From CAIWHR01 sp963781285 (GTDB taxonomy: Bacteria; Pseudomonadota; Gammaproteobacteria; Burkholderiales; Casimicrobiaceae), in NCBI GenBank assembly GCA_963781285.1, contig CAWAFI010000003.1, positions 186,001 to 250,000 of the forward strand: DNA of 64,000 nt, read 5' to 3'. The position numbers and the translations under genes were made by a program. Shown here piece by piece: positions 33,392 through 40,840 of this stretch. Each line of letters starts with the position of its first letter. The stretch's first letter is position 1. Below the pieces are notes generated by a model that saw nothing but the letters and a program-made list of their open reading frames with translations, made no database searches and was not told the origin of the DNA.

Positions 33392-33427
33392 CCGCTGCGG
33401 TTTCGCAAGACGCGAACACCGCAGCGG
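33392..33427 (-). promoter_or_regulatory. Long perfect hairpin in the leader of the cytochrome b-reductase operon
   Basis: CCGCTGCGGT pairs with ACCGCAGCGG, with an inner TTCGC/GCGAA stem and a five-base loop. It lies between the FNR-like box (33529) and the start codon (33307). No T-run follows on the minus strand, so it is not a simple terminator for the SCO gene. Translational or RNA-stability control is possible. Confidence 0.45.
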
Positions 33428-33528
33428 GCCGGAAGAAAAGACCCGGCAACGGACGGAGGCAATGGCGCCGAAGCCGGGAGAAAAACCGGACGATGGGCGG
33501 ATGCTAGAGGTGTAGCCCCGGCCACGAC

Positions 33529-33542
33529 ATGATGCGCATCAA
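33529..33542. promoter_or_regulatory. FNR/DNR-like box upstream of the cytochrome b-reductase operon
   Basis: ATGATGCGCATCAA differs from the perfect TTGAT-N4-ATCAA dyad by one base and has the same GCGC centre as the box at 38132. It lies 222 bp before ATG 33307 and 141 bp before GTG 33388. Confidence 0.55.
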
Positions 33543-33604
33543 GCGAAACCGGCCCCGCTGGCGCGCCCGTGCTCGAAGAACGGCGGGCGCCGATCCGCGG
33601 GGTA

Positions 33605-34453
33605 TTACGAGGGACGCGTCCGCCGGTGCCGGCGCCACTCGCTCCCTAGGTAGTAGAGTGTGGCGCCGAGGACCGACAGGCCGACCAGGACTTCGATGAA
33701 GAGCCCGTAGTTCAGCCGGTAGCGGCCCGAGCGCGGGTCGTAGATCGTGCACAGAATCCGGACCTTTTCGAGCAGCCCGGTAACGTTCTCTGCCGGGGCA
33801 GGGGCGCCGGTGACGAGTTCGCGCAACGGGCCGACGAACATCGGCAACTCGAATGATTCGCCATATATCTGCCGGAACACGCGCCCGCGTGCATCGACGA
33901 TCGTCGCCTGCGTCAGGTGGTCGAAGCCCGATGCGGTCGGCGTCCAGACGAAGCCCGTGTCGCGTGCGAGGCCATCGACGGCTGCCGGGCCCGCGGCAAC
34001 GAAGTCCCAGTTCGGCAAGTCGATTCCCTGTTTGCGTTGGAACTCACGCATCGCCTCCGGCGTGTCGAACGGCAGGTTGAAGCCGATGGTGACGACGTGG
34101 AAAGTGTCACGGCCCAGCGCGCGTTGCCCTTCAGCGACGGCGCGGCCGAGGAACTTCGTCGTCGTCGGGCAGACCTGGAAACAGCCGGTGTAGACGAATT
34201 GCACGATCAGCGGCTTGCCGCGGTAGTCGGCGACGCGCACGACCTTGCCGTCGCGATCGATCAGCGTGTAGTCGCCGACCACCCTCCCGACGGCGCCCTG
34301 CGAGATCGCGAGCGCCTCGCGCGGATCGAGATCGCGGCCGGCGGGGAGCGCCTGTGCGAACAGCAATCCGGCGACAAGCCAGAACGCGAGCCCGAGCGCC
34401 GCCGCAACGAGCAGCGTGTTGGGGTCGAGACCGGGCTGTCGGGGGTCACGCAT
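33605..34453 (-). CDS. SCO1/SenC-family copper/thiol assembly protein with C-terminal membrane anchor
   Basis: This 282-residue protein has an N-terminal helix (LLVAAALGLAFWLVAGLLFA), the thioredoxin-like SCO domain with the copper site C91-FQV-C95-P and H179 (GFDHLT), and a second C-terminal helix (YGLFIEVLVGLSVLGATLYYL). SCO proteins insert copper into the CuA centre of subunit II; a CuA subunit lies three genes upstream. The gene overlaps the end of ctaB by 8 bp. SenC proteins also accompany some NO-reducing HCO clusters (the norSY-senC layout of nitrifiers). Confidence 0.92.
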   Translation of the reverse strand: MRDPRQPGLDPNTLLVAAALGLAFWLVAGLLFAQALPAGRDLDPREALAISQGAVGRVVGDYTLIDRDGKVVRVADYRGKPLIVQFVYTGCFQVCPTTTKFLGRAVAEGQRALGRDTFHVVTIGFNLPFDTPEAMREFQRKQGIDLPNWDFVAAGPAAVDGLARDTGFVWTPTASGFDHLTQATIVDARGRVFRQIYGESFELPMFVGPLRELVTGAPAPAENVTGLLEKVRILCTIYDPRSGRYRLNYGLFIEVLVGLSVLGATLYYLGSEWRRHRRTRPS

Positions 34454-35363
34454 GCAGTGCGGCGTCGGCGATCGCGGCGACGAGCAGCAGGGTCAACTGG
34501 ATCAGCGACGCATGGAAATTGACCATCGCCGCGCGCCGGTTCGGCGCGAGAGCCAGCCGTGCGCTCATCGTCAGCAGATACGCGCCGCCGCCGATCGCCG
34601 CGACGACGTAGAGCCAGCCCATCCCGAAGAGCGCGGGAACAAGCGATGCGGCGACGAGCATCACGGCGCCTGCGAGCACCGCGCGCGCGGCGCGGACATC
34701 GCCGACGACGACGGGCAGCATCGGGACGTTGGCCGCCGCGTAGTCCTCACGAAACGCGATCGCGAGGCTCCAGAAATGTGGCGGCGTCCACAGGAACAGC
34801 ACGACGGCGAAGGCGAGCGGCAGCGCGCCGAGCGTGTCCGGCGCGACCGCCGCTGCGCCGGCGAGCACCGCGAAGCTCCCGGCCGATCCGCCGATCACGA
34901 TGTTCCACCACGTGCGTCGCTTCAGCCACACCGTGTAGACGACGCCGTAGGTGAACGCACCGAGGAAGGTGTAGATCGCCGCCGGCACGTTGATGGCGAG
35001 GGCCGCCAGCGCGACCCCGGCCGTGCCGATCGCCACGATCGTCGCGAGCCACGCGGGCCCCGCGGTCAGGCGACCGGTGACGAACGCACGACGGCGCGTG
35101 CGCCCCATCCGCCCATCGAGGTCACGCTCGATGTACTGGTTGAACGCCCCGGCGGCGGCGGAGGCCAGCGTCACCGCGAGCGCGAGGGTGAGAACCTGCC
35201 AGGCCGGCAGCGACGGCCCCGGTGTTACGGCGAGGCCCGCGACCGCGGTGAATCCGATCACGAGCCCGATCCGCAACTTGAAGAGGTCGAAGAAAAGGCG
35301 CACCGATGCCGCGACGCGGCGGGGTTGGGGCTGGCCGATCGCGACATGGATTCGGTTGCTCAT
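34446..35363 (-). CDS. ctaB: Protoheme IX farnesyltransferase (heme O synthase)
   Basis: This 305-residue UbiA-superfamily prenyltransferase has nine or so helices and the Asp-rich motif NQYIERDLDGRMGRTRRR, plus TPPHFWSLAIAFREDY, which is diagnostic for CtaB/CyoE. It makes heme O from protoheme, the precursor of heme A used by the neighbouring HCO and the two COX15 proteins. It lies downstream of the subunit I gene, separated by a palindromic repeat, and overlaps the SCO gene start. Confidence 0.95.
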   Translation of the reverse strand: MSNRIHVAIGQPQPRRVAASVRLFFDLFKLRIGLVIGFTAVAGLAVTPGPSLPAWQVLTLALAVTLASAAAGAFNQYIERDLDGRMGRTRRRAFVTGRLTAGPAWLATIVAIGTAGVALAALAINVPAAIYTFLGAFTYGVVYTVWLKRRTWWNIVIGGSAGSFAVLAGAAAVAPDTLGALPLAFAVVLFLWTPPHFWSLAIAFREDYAAANVPMLPVVVGDVRAARAVLAGAVMLVAASLVPALFGMGWLYVVAAIGGGAYLLTMSARLALAPNRRAAMVNFHASLIQLTLLLVAAIADAALHA

Positions 35364-35386
35364 GCGAAGACCTCAGGCAAAGCTTC

Positions 35387-35462
35387 CGTCGTCCCCGCGG
35401 AGGCGGGGACCCAGCGCCGTTTGGTCAACGACACTGGATTCCCGCGTTCGCGGGAATGACGG
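35387..35462. repeat. REP-like palindromic intergenic element
   Basis: Two hairpins lie in tandem: GTCCCCGC/GCGGGGAC (35391-35410) and ATTCCCGCG/CGCGGGAAT (35438-35457). They are bounded by CGTCGTCC and GAATGACGG. Such CGTCATTCCCGCG-type palindromes are dispersed repeats in many betaproteobacterial genomes. It lies between the HCO subunit I and ctaB genes and could also shape mRNA decay. Confidence 0.75.
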
Positions 35463-35486
35463 CGTTGGCGTGCCGTCATACGGTTG

Positions 35487-37217
35487 TCAACTCAGCGGCC
35501 AGACCGTCGACAGATACTTCCAGTTCACGAAATAGTAGAGGACGAACGCGATCAGGAACACCATCGCCAGCACGAACGTGCCCGGTGCGACGAAGCCCGC
35601 GGTACCGATGTTGGTCCCGTGCGCCTCGAACGCCGCCTCGACCGGTTTCGCCGTCGGCGCAACGCCGTCCTTCGCCCTGATGTACGCAAACCCCGGGGTT
35701 TCGATCTTCTTGCCGAGGAACACGCTGCCAACCGTAATGAGCAGGTACATCACGCCGCCGACGATCGCGATCAGACCGCAGATCGCCATCAGCGCGATCA
35801 TCAGCCATGCCGTGCCGCCGGCCCAGCCGTCATAGGCGAGCGGGTTGCCCGCGAACGTGATGTCCCAGTGCCGGCGCGGCACGCCGAGCGTCCCGGCTCC
35901 CATCATGAACACCGCGAAGCCGCACATGCCGAGGCCGAACAGATACGGCTGCCACTTGGCCATGCCCGGGAACATCAACTCACGCCGGAACAGTGTCGGG
36001 ATCAGGAAGTACGTAAGTCCCATGAATGCGAGCGTGGTGCCGACGACGACCGTGGCATGGAAATGCCCCGGCACGTAGATCGTGTTGTGGATGATGAGGT
36101 TCAACTGCTCGGTGCCCATCATCACGCCGGAGATGCCGCCGAGGAAACCGAACCCGATCAGCGATATGAACATCGAGGCGAAGGTCGGATTGCCCCACGG
36201 CGCCTTGCGCAGCCACTCGAACAGGCCCTTGTTGAAACCCTTTTCGCGCTGCGCGACCTCGATGGCGCCCGGCACGGTCAACCCATGCACCATCGAAGCC
36301 AGCACCGCGAGGTACATCGCGTAGCTGGTGTTGAAGATCTTCCAGTTCGACGTGAGGCCGGGGTCGGCGAGCAAATGGTGCGCCGAGGCGAGCTGCAGGA
36401 ACGCGATGTAGAGCAGGAACGCGGTCCGCGACACCTTCTCCGACATCGGCTTTGCGCCGAACACGATCGCGGCGACCGCGTACCACACCGAGACGTGGGC
36501 GGCGACGTTGATCTGCTGCGAGCTGTGGCCAAACGCCCACCATACGGTCCGGTACATCAGCGAGTCGATGTAGTTGACGAGTCCCAGCGACCACAGGAAC
36601 GTCGGGATCAGGATGATCGCGCCGGACGCGATCGTGAAGACCGCGATGATGGCCGCCGTCACCGCGCCGAAGGTCACCAGCGGGACCGAGCCGTTGTACG
36701 TCCTCTCCGCCTTGCCGACGACGAGCGTGCCGAAGAAGACGAAGCATGCGATCAGCGCTCCGACCGCAAACAAGATGAGCCCGAGGTAGAACGCCGGGTG
36801 CGCGCCCATCGGCGCGTACGAGGTGAACATCACCGACGAGTCGCCGCGGAACACCGCGACGTTGTTGACGAGCGCACCGACGATCATCAGCCAGAATCCG
36901 GCCCATGCCATTCCCGGCGCGGCGAGCCGGCAGCGGAGCAGCGTCGACGCGCAGAAATACAGCACGGCGATCTCGAAGAAGATGATCCAGAACACGAGCA
37001 TGTTGAGCCCGTGCGCCGTCAGCACCAGGTAGAACCAGTCGGGCGGCAGCAGGTGCACGGCCTGCCAGCGGGTCAGCGTGACCAGCAGCGCGAGGACCCC
37101 GCCGACGAGCAGCGACACCACGCCGGCCACCGCGTTCCAGCGCATCAGCTTCTCCGCCGGCTCGTGGTAGGAAAGGCCCGTGGTCGGGCAGATGCGGAAC
37201 ATCCGGTTGACAGCCAT
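35487..37217 (-). CDS. B-type (ba3-like) heme-copper oxidoreductase subunit I with Gln in place of the cross-linked Tyr
   Basis: This 576-residue protein aligns with Thermus ba3 subunit I around its metal sites: H69 (TAHGLNMLVFW), H231, H280-H281 (ASAHHLLADPG) and H385/H387 (YVPGHFHATV), with WRAPWGNP-like and VPRRHWDI loops. In oxygen reductases of this family the first copper ligand is in GHPxVY, with Tyr linked to His. Here it is GHSSQQ, so Q235 replaces the Tyr. Several NO reductase lineages derived from HCO oxidases also lack this Tyr, so NO reduction is a serious option. The CuA subunit II starts 9 bp upstream, and SCO and CtaB lie downstream. An oxygen reductase with altered chemistry cannot be ruled out. 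Confidence 0.85.
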   Translation of the reverse strand: MAVNRMFRICPTTGLSYHEPAEKLMRWNAVAGVVSLLVGGVLALLVTLTRWQAVHLLPPDWFYLVLTAHGLNMLVFWIIFFEIAVLYFCASTLLRCRLAAPGMAWAGFWLMIVGALVNNVAVFRGDSSVMFTSYAPMGAHPAFYLGLILFAVGALIACFVFFGTLVVGKAERTYNGSVPLVTFGAVTAAIIAVFTIASGAIILIPTFLWSLGLVNYIDSLMYRTVWWAFGHSSQQINVAAHVSVWYAVAAIVFGAKPMSEKVSRTAFLLYIAFLQLASAHHLLADPGLTSNWKIFNTSYAMYLAVLASMVHGLTVPGAIEVAQREKGFNKGLFEWLRKAPWGNPTFASMFISLIGFGFLGGISGVMMGTEQLNLIIHNTIYVPGHFHATVVVGTTLAFMGLTYFLIPTLFRRELMFPGMAKWQPYLFGLGMCGFAVFMMGAGTLGVPRRHWDITFAGNPLAYDGWAGGTAWLMIALMAICGLIAIVGGVMYLLITVGSVFLGKKIETPGFAYIRAKDGVAPTAKPVEAAFEAHGTNIGTAGFVAPGTFVLAMVFLIAFVLYYFVNWKYLSTVWPLS

Positions 37218-37226
37218 CGTCGCCCC

Positions 37227-37775
37227 CTATTTCGACTTGACGACGTACAGGCGGCTCGCCATCGTCGCGTGGTTGATGCCGCAGTACTCGTTGCAGACGA
37301 TCCCGTAGGTCCCGGCCTTCGTCGGCGTCAGCGTGACTACGTGCTCGTAGTTCGGATGCACCTCGATGTTGATGTTCTCCGGCTGCAGCGAGAAGCCGTG
37401 CAGCCAGTCCATCGATGCGAGATGCAGCCGGTAGGTCTTGCCTTCCTCGAGCTCGAGCATCGGGTACCACTGCCACAGCCGCGCGATCAGGTAGACGTCG
37501 CTGCCGGCGGGCGGATGCACGACCGGGATCTTGAGGTCGGTCTCCTCGCGCACCTTGAACTTGTCGATCATCGCCTGCGTCTTGGCCGTGAACATCTCCG
37601 GCGTCGTGCGATACGCCTCGTTGGCGAGGTTCTGCTTACCGTAGACGTGCCAGTACGGCATCATGAAGAACATGATCAGACACCAGACGAAGGCGATGGC
37701 GATCCATGTGCCTTCGACGCGGTCCAGCGGCTGCTTCCACCAGACGCGGCTGGGTGGGGGGGCAATGGCGCTCAT
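37227..37775 (-). CDS. Heme-copper oxidoreductase subunit II with intact CuA site
   Basis: This 182-residue protein has one N-terminal membrane helix (GTWIAIAFVWCLIMFFMMPYW) and a periplasmic cupredoxin domain. CuA ligands are complete: the His in DWLHGFSLQP, then C-NEY-C-GIN-H-AT-M. This shows that electrons arrive from a cytochrome c or another periplasmic donor. It is shorter than mitochondrial-type subunit II, as usual for ba3-type enzymes. It pairs with the Tyr-less subunit I 9 bp downstream; the combination of CuA and a Tyr-less subunit I fits CuA-type NO reductases as well as divergent oxidases. Confidence 0.92.
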   Translation of the reverse strand: MSAIAPPPSRVWWKQPLDRVEGTWIAIAFVWCLIMFFMMPYWHVYGKQNLANEAYRTTPEMFTAKTQAMIDKFKVREETDLKIPVVHPPAGSDVYLIARLWQWYPMLELEEGKTYRLHLASMDWLHGFSLQPENINIEVHPNYEHVVTLTPTKAGTYGIVCNEYCGINHATMASRLYVVKSK

Positions 37776-37806
37776 GGCGTGACGCTCCCTGATGAAAAGT
37801 CCGGGC

Positions 37807-37986
37807 TTACTTGGCGACCGGAACGCCGACGATCTCCATCACGCCCCACACGATGTAGAGCACGGTGGGCATCGCGATGCCGATGAACAGCAGCAGGAAC
37901 GGGTTGTCCAGCAGCTGTTGCATCACCGGGATCGGCTCCTCGGGGACGTCGTCGGCGAGGTCGCTGTTGGGGGTTGCGTTGGCCAT
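37807..37986 (-). CDS. Small single-helix HCO subunit (IIa-like)
   Basis: This 59-residue protein has an acidic N-terminus (DLADDVPEEPIPVMQQLL) and one helix (NPFLLLFIGIAMPTVLYIVWGVMEIV). It is the first gene of the HCO operon, 31 bp upstream of subunit II. ba3-type enzymes have a comparable one-helix subunit IIa, and the norSY-senC clusters carry a small orf as well. ATG 37986 is chosen because the frame upstream holds no helix or motif. Confidence 0.75.
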   Translation of the reverse strand: MANATPNSDLADDVPEEPIPVMQQLLDNPFLLLFIGIAMPTVLYIVWGVMEIVGVPVAK

Positions 37987-38131
37987 GGCGCGAGGCTCCT
38001 TGTGATCGCCCGTCGTGGGGCATGTCGAAACGGTGGTCGGCGCGGAAGGCCAAGCACGCACGCAAGAGCGTGCGCTCGCGCCTTCCTCTACCGGTTCGGC
38101 GGACTGTACGGCGAGGGGCTTCCAACTTGAA

Positions 38132-38145
38132 TTGATGCGCATCAA
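38132..38145. promoter_or_regulatory. Perfect FNR/DNR box between the divergent HCO operon and cox15
   Basis: TTGATGCGCATCAA is a fully symmetric TTGAT-N4-ATCAA dyad. It is 146 bp before the small HCO subunit gene (minus strand) and 76 bp before cox15 (plus strand). A DNR-type regulator (59562-60254) and an FNR-like regulator (61152-61916) are encoded in the same window. Control of a terminal oxidase by such a box points to low-oxygen or NO induction. Confidence 0.8.
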
Positions 38146-38220
38146 GAATTTCCGGTCGCTGTGGAACTCGATCGCGTTTTCTTGACCGCCGACCGCGATG
38201 GGGCGTTGCGTCGTGGCAAA

Positions 38221-39319
38221 ATGCGCGCCATGCAGATGTCCGGTGTTGCGTCTTCCGCGACGGCCCGCGATCCCGGGGCACTGTCCCCGTTGCGCGCCGC
38301 AGCAAATCGCCCGATCGCCTTGTGGCTGCTCGTCTGTTGCGCGTTGGTCTTCGCGATGGTCGTCGTCGGTGGCGTGACCAGGCTCACGCGTTCTGGGCTG
38401 TCGATCGTCGAGTGGCAGCCGATCGTCGGCACGCTGCCGCCGCTAACCGAAGCGCAATGGCAGGAGACCTTCGCCAAGTACCAGCTCACGCCCGAGTACC
38501 GGCAGGTGAACCACGCGATGAGCGCTCGCCGAGTTCAAGGGCATCTTCTGGTGGGAGTACTTCCATCGGCTGCTCGGACGCGCGATCGGCGTCGTCTTCC
38601 TGATCCCGTTGCTGTGGTTCGCGATGCGGCAGCGCATTCCTACCGGATTCGCGTGGAAGCTCGCCGGCATCTTCGTGCTGGGCGGACTGCAGGGCGCAAT
38701 GGGCTGGTACATGGTGCAAAGCGGACTCGTCGACGACCCGCGCGTGTCGCAGTTCCGGCTGACCGCGCATCTGGGCATCGCACTCGCGATCTTCGCCGCG
38801 ATGTTCTGGGTCGGCGCTGTCGCTCCTGTATCCGCAACCGCGCGGTCGCTCGCGAATCCGGCGCCGACGGCGTGTGCGGGCGTGGGCGTTCGGGCTCGCG
38901 GCGCTGGTGTTCGTGATGGCACTCTCGGTGGCTTCGTCGCCGGCATCCGCGCCGGCTTCGCCTACAACACGTTTCCGCTGATGAATGGACATCTCGTCCC
39001 GCCCGAGATCTTCATGCTCGAGCCGTGGTGGAAGAACTTCTTCTGGAACATGGCGACCGTGCAGTTCGACCACCGGGCAATCGCGTGGCTGCTCGCGTTC
39101 CTCGTGCCGGTGCTGTGGTGGAAGCTGCGCACGCGCGAAGGCTTGCCGGCGCGCGCTCGGGTCGGCGGCCATCGTGCTGCTCGCGCTCGTCGCCGTGCAG
39201 ATCGCGCTCGGCATCGCCACGCTGCTCCTCGTCGTCCCGGTGCCCCTCGCCGCGGCGCATCAGGCGGCGCGGTGCTCGTTTTTGCTGCGGCACTCAACGT
39301 CGCGCATGCGCTGCGGTAG
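38221..39319 (+). CDS. ctaA: COX15/CtaA heme A synthase, second type, with several frame breaks
   Basis: Pieces in three frames join into a proteobacterial COX15 of about 365 residues: TRLTRSGLSIVEWQPIVGTL, LAEFKGIFWWEYFHRLLGRA, GAMGWYMVQSGL, GGFVAGIRAGFAYNTFPLMN, FDHRAIAWLLAFLVP and the end GGAVLVFAAALNVAHALR. Shifts are needed near 38523, 38817, 38928, 39163 and 39262; some fit insertions and some deletions. Because every conserved block survives, I favour sequence error over gene loss. The enzyme oxidises heme O to heme A. A start at ATG 38221 is chosen. Confidence 0.85.
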
Positions 39320-39320
39320 T

Positions 39321-39388
39321 GGACAGACCACGTTTTTCGTTGCGCCGATGCATGGCGCCGGCGATGGTGACGAAAGCGTGGTCTGTCC
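39321..39388. repeat. Large inverted repeat downstream of cox15 (GTGGTCTGTCC type)
   Basis: GGACAGACCACG (39321-39332) pairs perfectly with CGTGGTCTGTCC (39377-39388). The 44-nt loop contains a further GCGCC/GGCGC pairing. It begins 2 bp after the cox15 stop and may end its transcript. Repeats with this GTGGTCTGTCC arm occur dispersed in related genomes. Confidence 0.65.
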
Positions 39389-39394
39389 CTTTCC

Positions 39395-39408
39395 TTGATG
39401 CGTGTCAA
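39395..39408. promoter_or_regulatory. FNR/DNR-type box upstream of the DUF2249 gene
   Basis: TTGATGCGTGTCAA matches TTGAT-N4-(A/G)TCAA and lies 81 bp before ATG 39490. Confidence 0.7.
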
Positions 39409-39489
39409 GGAGCGGGGCGTCGCCGCGCTCCCACAATGCCCCGATGAATACCGGAGCCGGGACCGTCGGTCGTTGCGAGGCGCGCGCTG

Positions 39490-39714
39490 ATGGCGCGCGA
39501 ACTCACGCTCGACGTGCGCGGCATGGAGCCGCCGCAGCCGCTCGAGCTCGTGCTCGAGACGATCGGTGACTTCCAGGCCGGCGACCGCCTGACGCTCGTC
39601 ATCGACTGCCACCCGACGCCGCTGTTCAAGATCCTCGACCGCAACGGGTATGGGTATCGCACCGAGCCGGGCAAAGAGTCGGTCCACGAAATAACGATCT
39701 GGCGCAACGACTGA
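39490..39714 (+). CDS. DUF2249 domain protein
   Basis: This 74-residue protein reads ELTLDVRGMEPPQPLELVLE followed by DRLTLVIDCHPTPLFKILD, the DUF2249 (SirA-like fold) pattern. Family members accompany NO, nitrite and hemerythrin genes in denitrifiers and may be regulators or metal-cofactor proteins; the function is unknown. The FNR-type box upstream and the nitrate-respiration genes downstream support an anaerobic role. Confidence 0.9.
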   Translation: MARELTLDVRGMEPPQPLELVLETIGDFQAGDRLTLVIDCHPTPLFKILDRNGYGYRTEPGKESVHEITIWRND

Positions 39715-39768
39715 CCGGGGCAACGACACTGCGGCTCGTGTAGAGCGGCGACGAGGACGCGCGAACCG

Positions 39769-40782
39769 ATGCCGCACGACAATGCATCGTTGATCATGGG
39801 TGCCGCCCGGGAAGGCAGCGAGCTTGGCGTCGACGACGCGCGCGTGCTGTTCGCCGCGATGCTTGCCGGCGAGGTTGCGCCAAATGACCTCGAGCAGATC
39901 CTCGCCGCGTGGCGGCGCCGGCGCGCTTCGCTTGCCGAGCTGACGGGATTCATGCGCGCGCTGGACGCGCACTTGGGCCGGCTGGAGGCGCCCCACGAGG
40001 GTCTGCGGCCGATCCTGCTGCCGTCCTACCACGGGACACGACGACAGGCCAATCTCACGGCCCTGGTCGCCCTGTTGTTGCAGCGCTACGAGATCCCCGT
40101 ACTGGTGCACGGACTCGAGCGGGAAGCAGGATCGAATACCGCCAGTCAAAGGCGGGTGGAAGAAGTCGTGTCCGACTCCGATTTCGCGGCGCCCGATGGA
40201 TCGAGCGGGCTACGTGTCACAACGGCCGACGTCCTCCGCGAGCTCGGTATCGAACCGGCGACGAGTCTCGCCGACGCGCAGGCGCGGCTCCGGCACGACA
40301 AGGTCGCTTATGCCCCGGTGGCGTTGCTCGCGCCGGGTCTCGGGCGGCTGCTAGCACGATCGACGCGGGACTCGCTGCCGACATTCGCGCATTCGCTCGC
40401 GCTGCTGATCGACCCGTTCGCCGGGGACGGCTACCGCGTGATCGGCGCACCGTCCGCCGCCGACTTGGCGGCGGTGCGCGAGTTCCTGCTCGCATCCCGT
40501 ACCGATGCGCTCCTCTTCCTGGGCACGGAGGGCGAGCCGTATGCCGATCCGCACCGGCAAACGCGGCTCGAGCACGTGGCTGCGGGCGTCGTGACGTTAT
40601 GCGCCGACGCGGAAGGCGAAGGCATCGAGCGGGAGCCCTCGCTGCCGGCGGCATCCGATGCCCCCACCACCGCGGGATGGATCGCGAACGTGCTCGCAGG
40701 CGCTCTGCCCGTCCCGCCGCCGCTCGTCATGCAGCTCGGTTGCTGCCTTGCCGGCGCGCGCCGGCTCGGCGCAGCGGCCTGA
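39769..40782 (+). CDS. ybiB: YbiB/TrpD2-like glycosyltransferase family 3 protein (anthranilate phosphoribosyltransferase-like)
   Basis: This 337-residue protein has the anthranilate phosphoribosyltransferase-like fold: DARVLFAAMLAGEVAPNDLEQILAAWRRR at the N-terminus, then LPSYHGTRRQANLTALVALLL in place of the canonical PRPP motif. It ends WIANVLAGALPVPPPLVMQL. TrpD2/YbiB proteins bind nucleic acids rather than making tryptophan. In betaproteobacteria one often lies beside nitrate-respiration genes. It is convergent with the NarK fusion gene. A 3' stub of a second copy occurs at 56088-56212. Confidence 0.85.
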   Translation: MPHDNASLIMGAAREGSELGVDDARVLFAAMLAGEVAPNDLEQILAAWRRRRASLAELTGFMRALDAHLGRLEAPHEGLRPILLPSYHGTRRQANLTALVALLLQRYEIPVLVHGLEREAGSNTASQRRVEEVVSDSDFAAPDGSSGLRVTTADVLRELGIEPATSLADAQARLRHDKVAYAPVALLAPGLGRLLARSTRDSLPTFAHSLALLIDPFAGDGYRVIGAPSAADLAAVREFLLASRTDALLFLGTEGEPYADPHRQTRLEHVAAGVVTLCADAEGEGIEREPSLPAASDAPTTAGWIANVLAGALPVPPPLVMQLGCCLAGARRLGAAA

Positions 40783-40840
40783 GGGACCGCGCCTCCCGCG
40801 CGTCGATCGCGCGTCCCGCAGATCGGCGAGCGTGAGGTCG

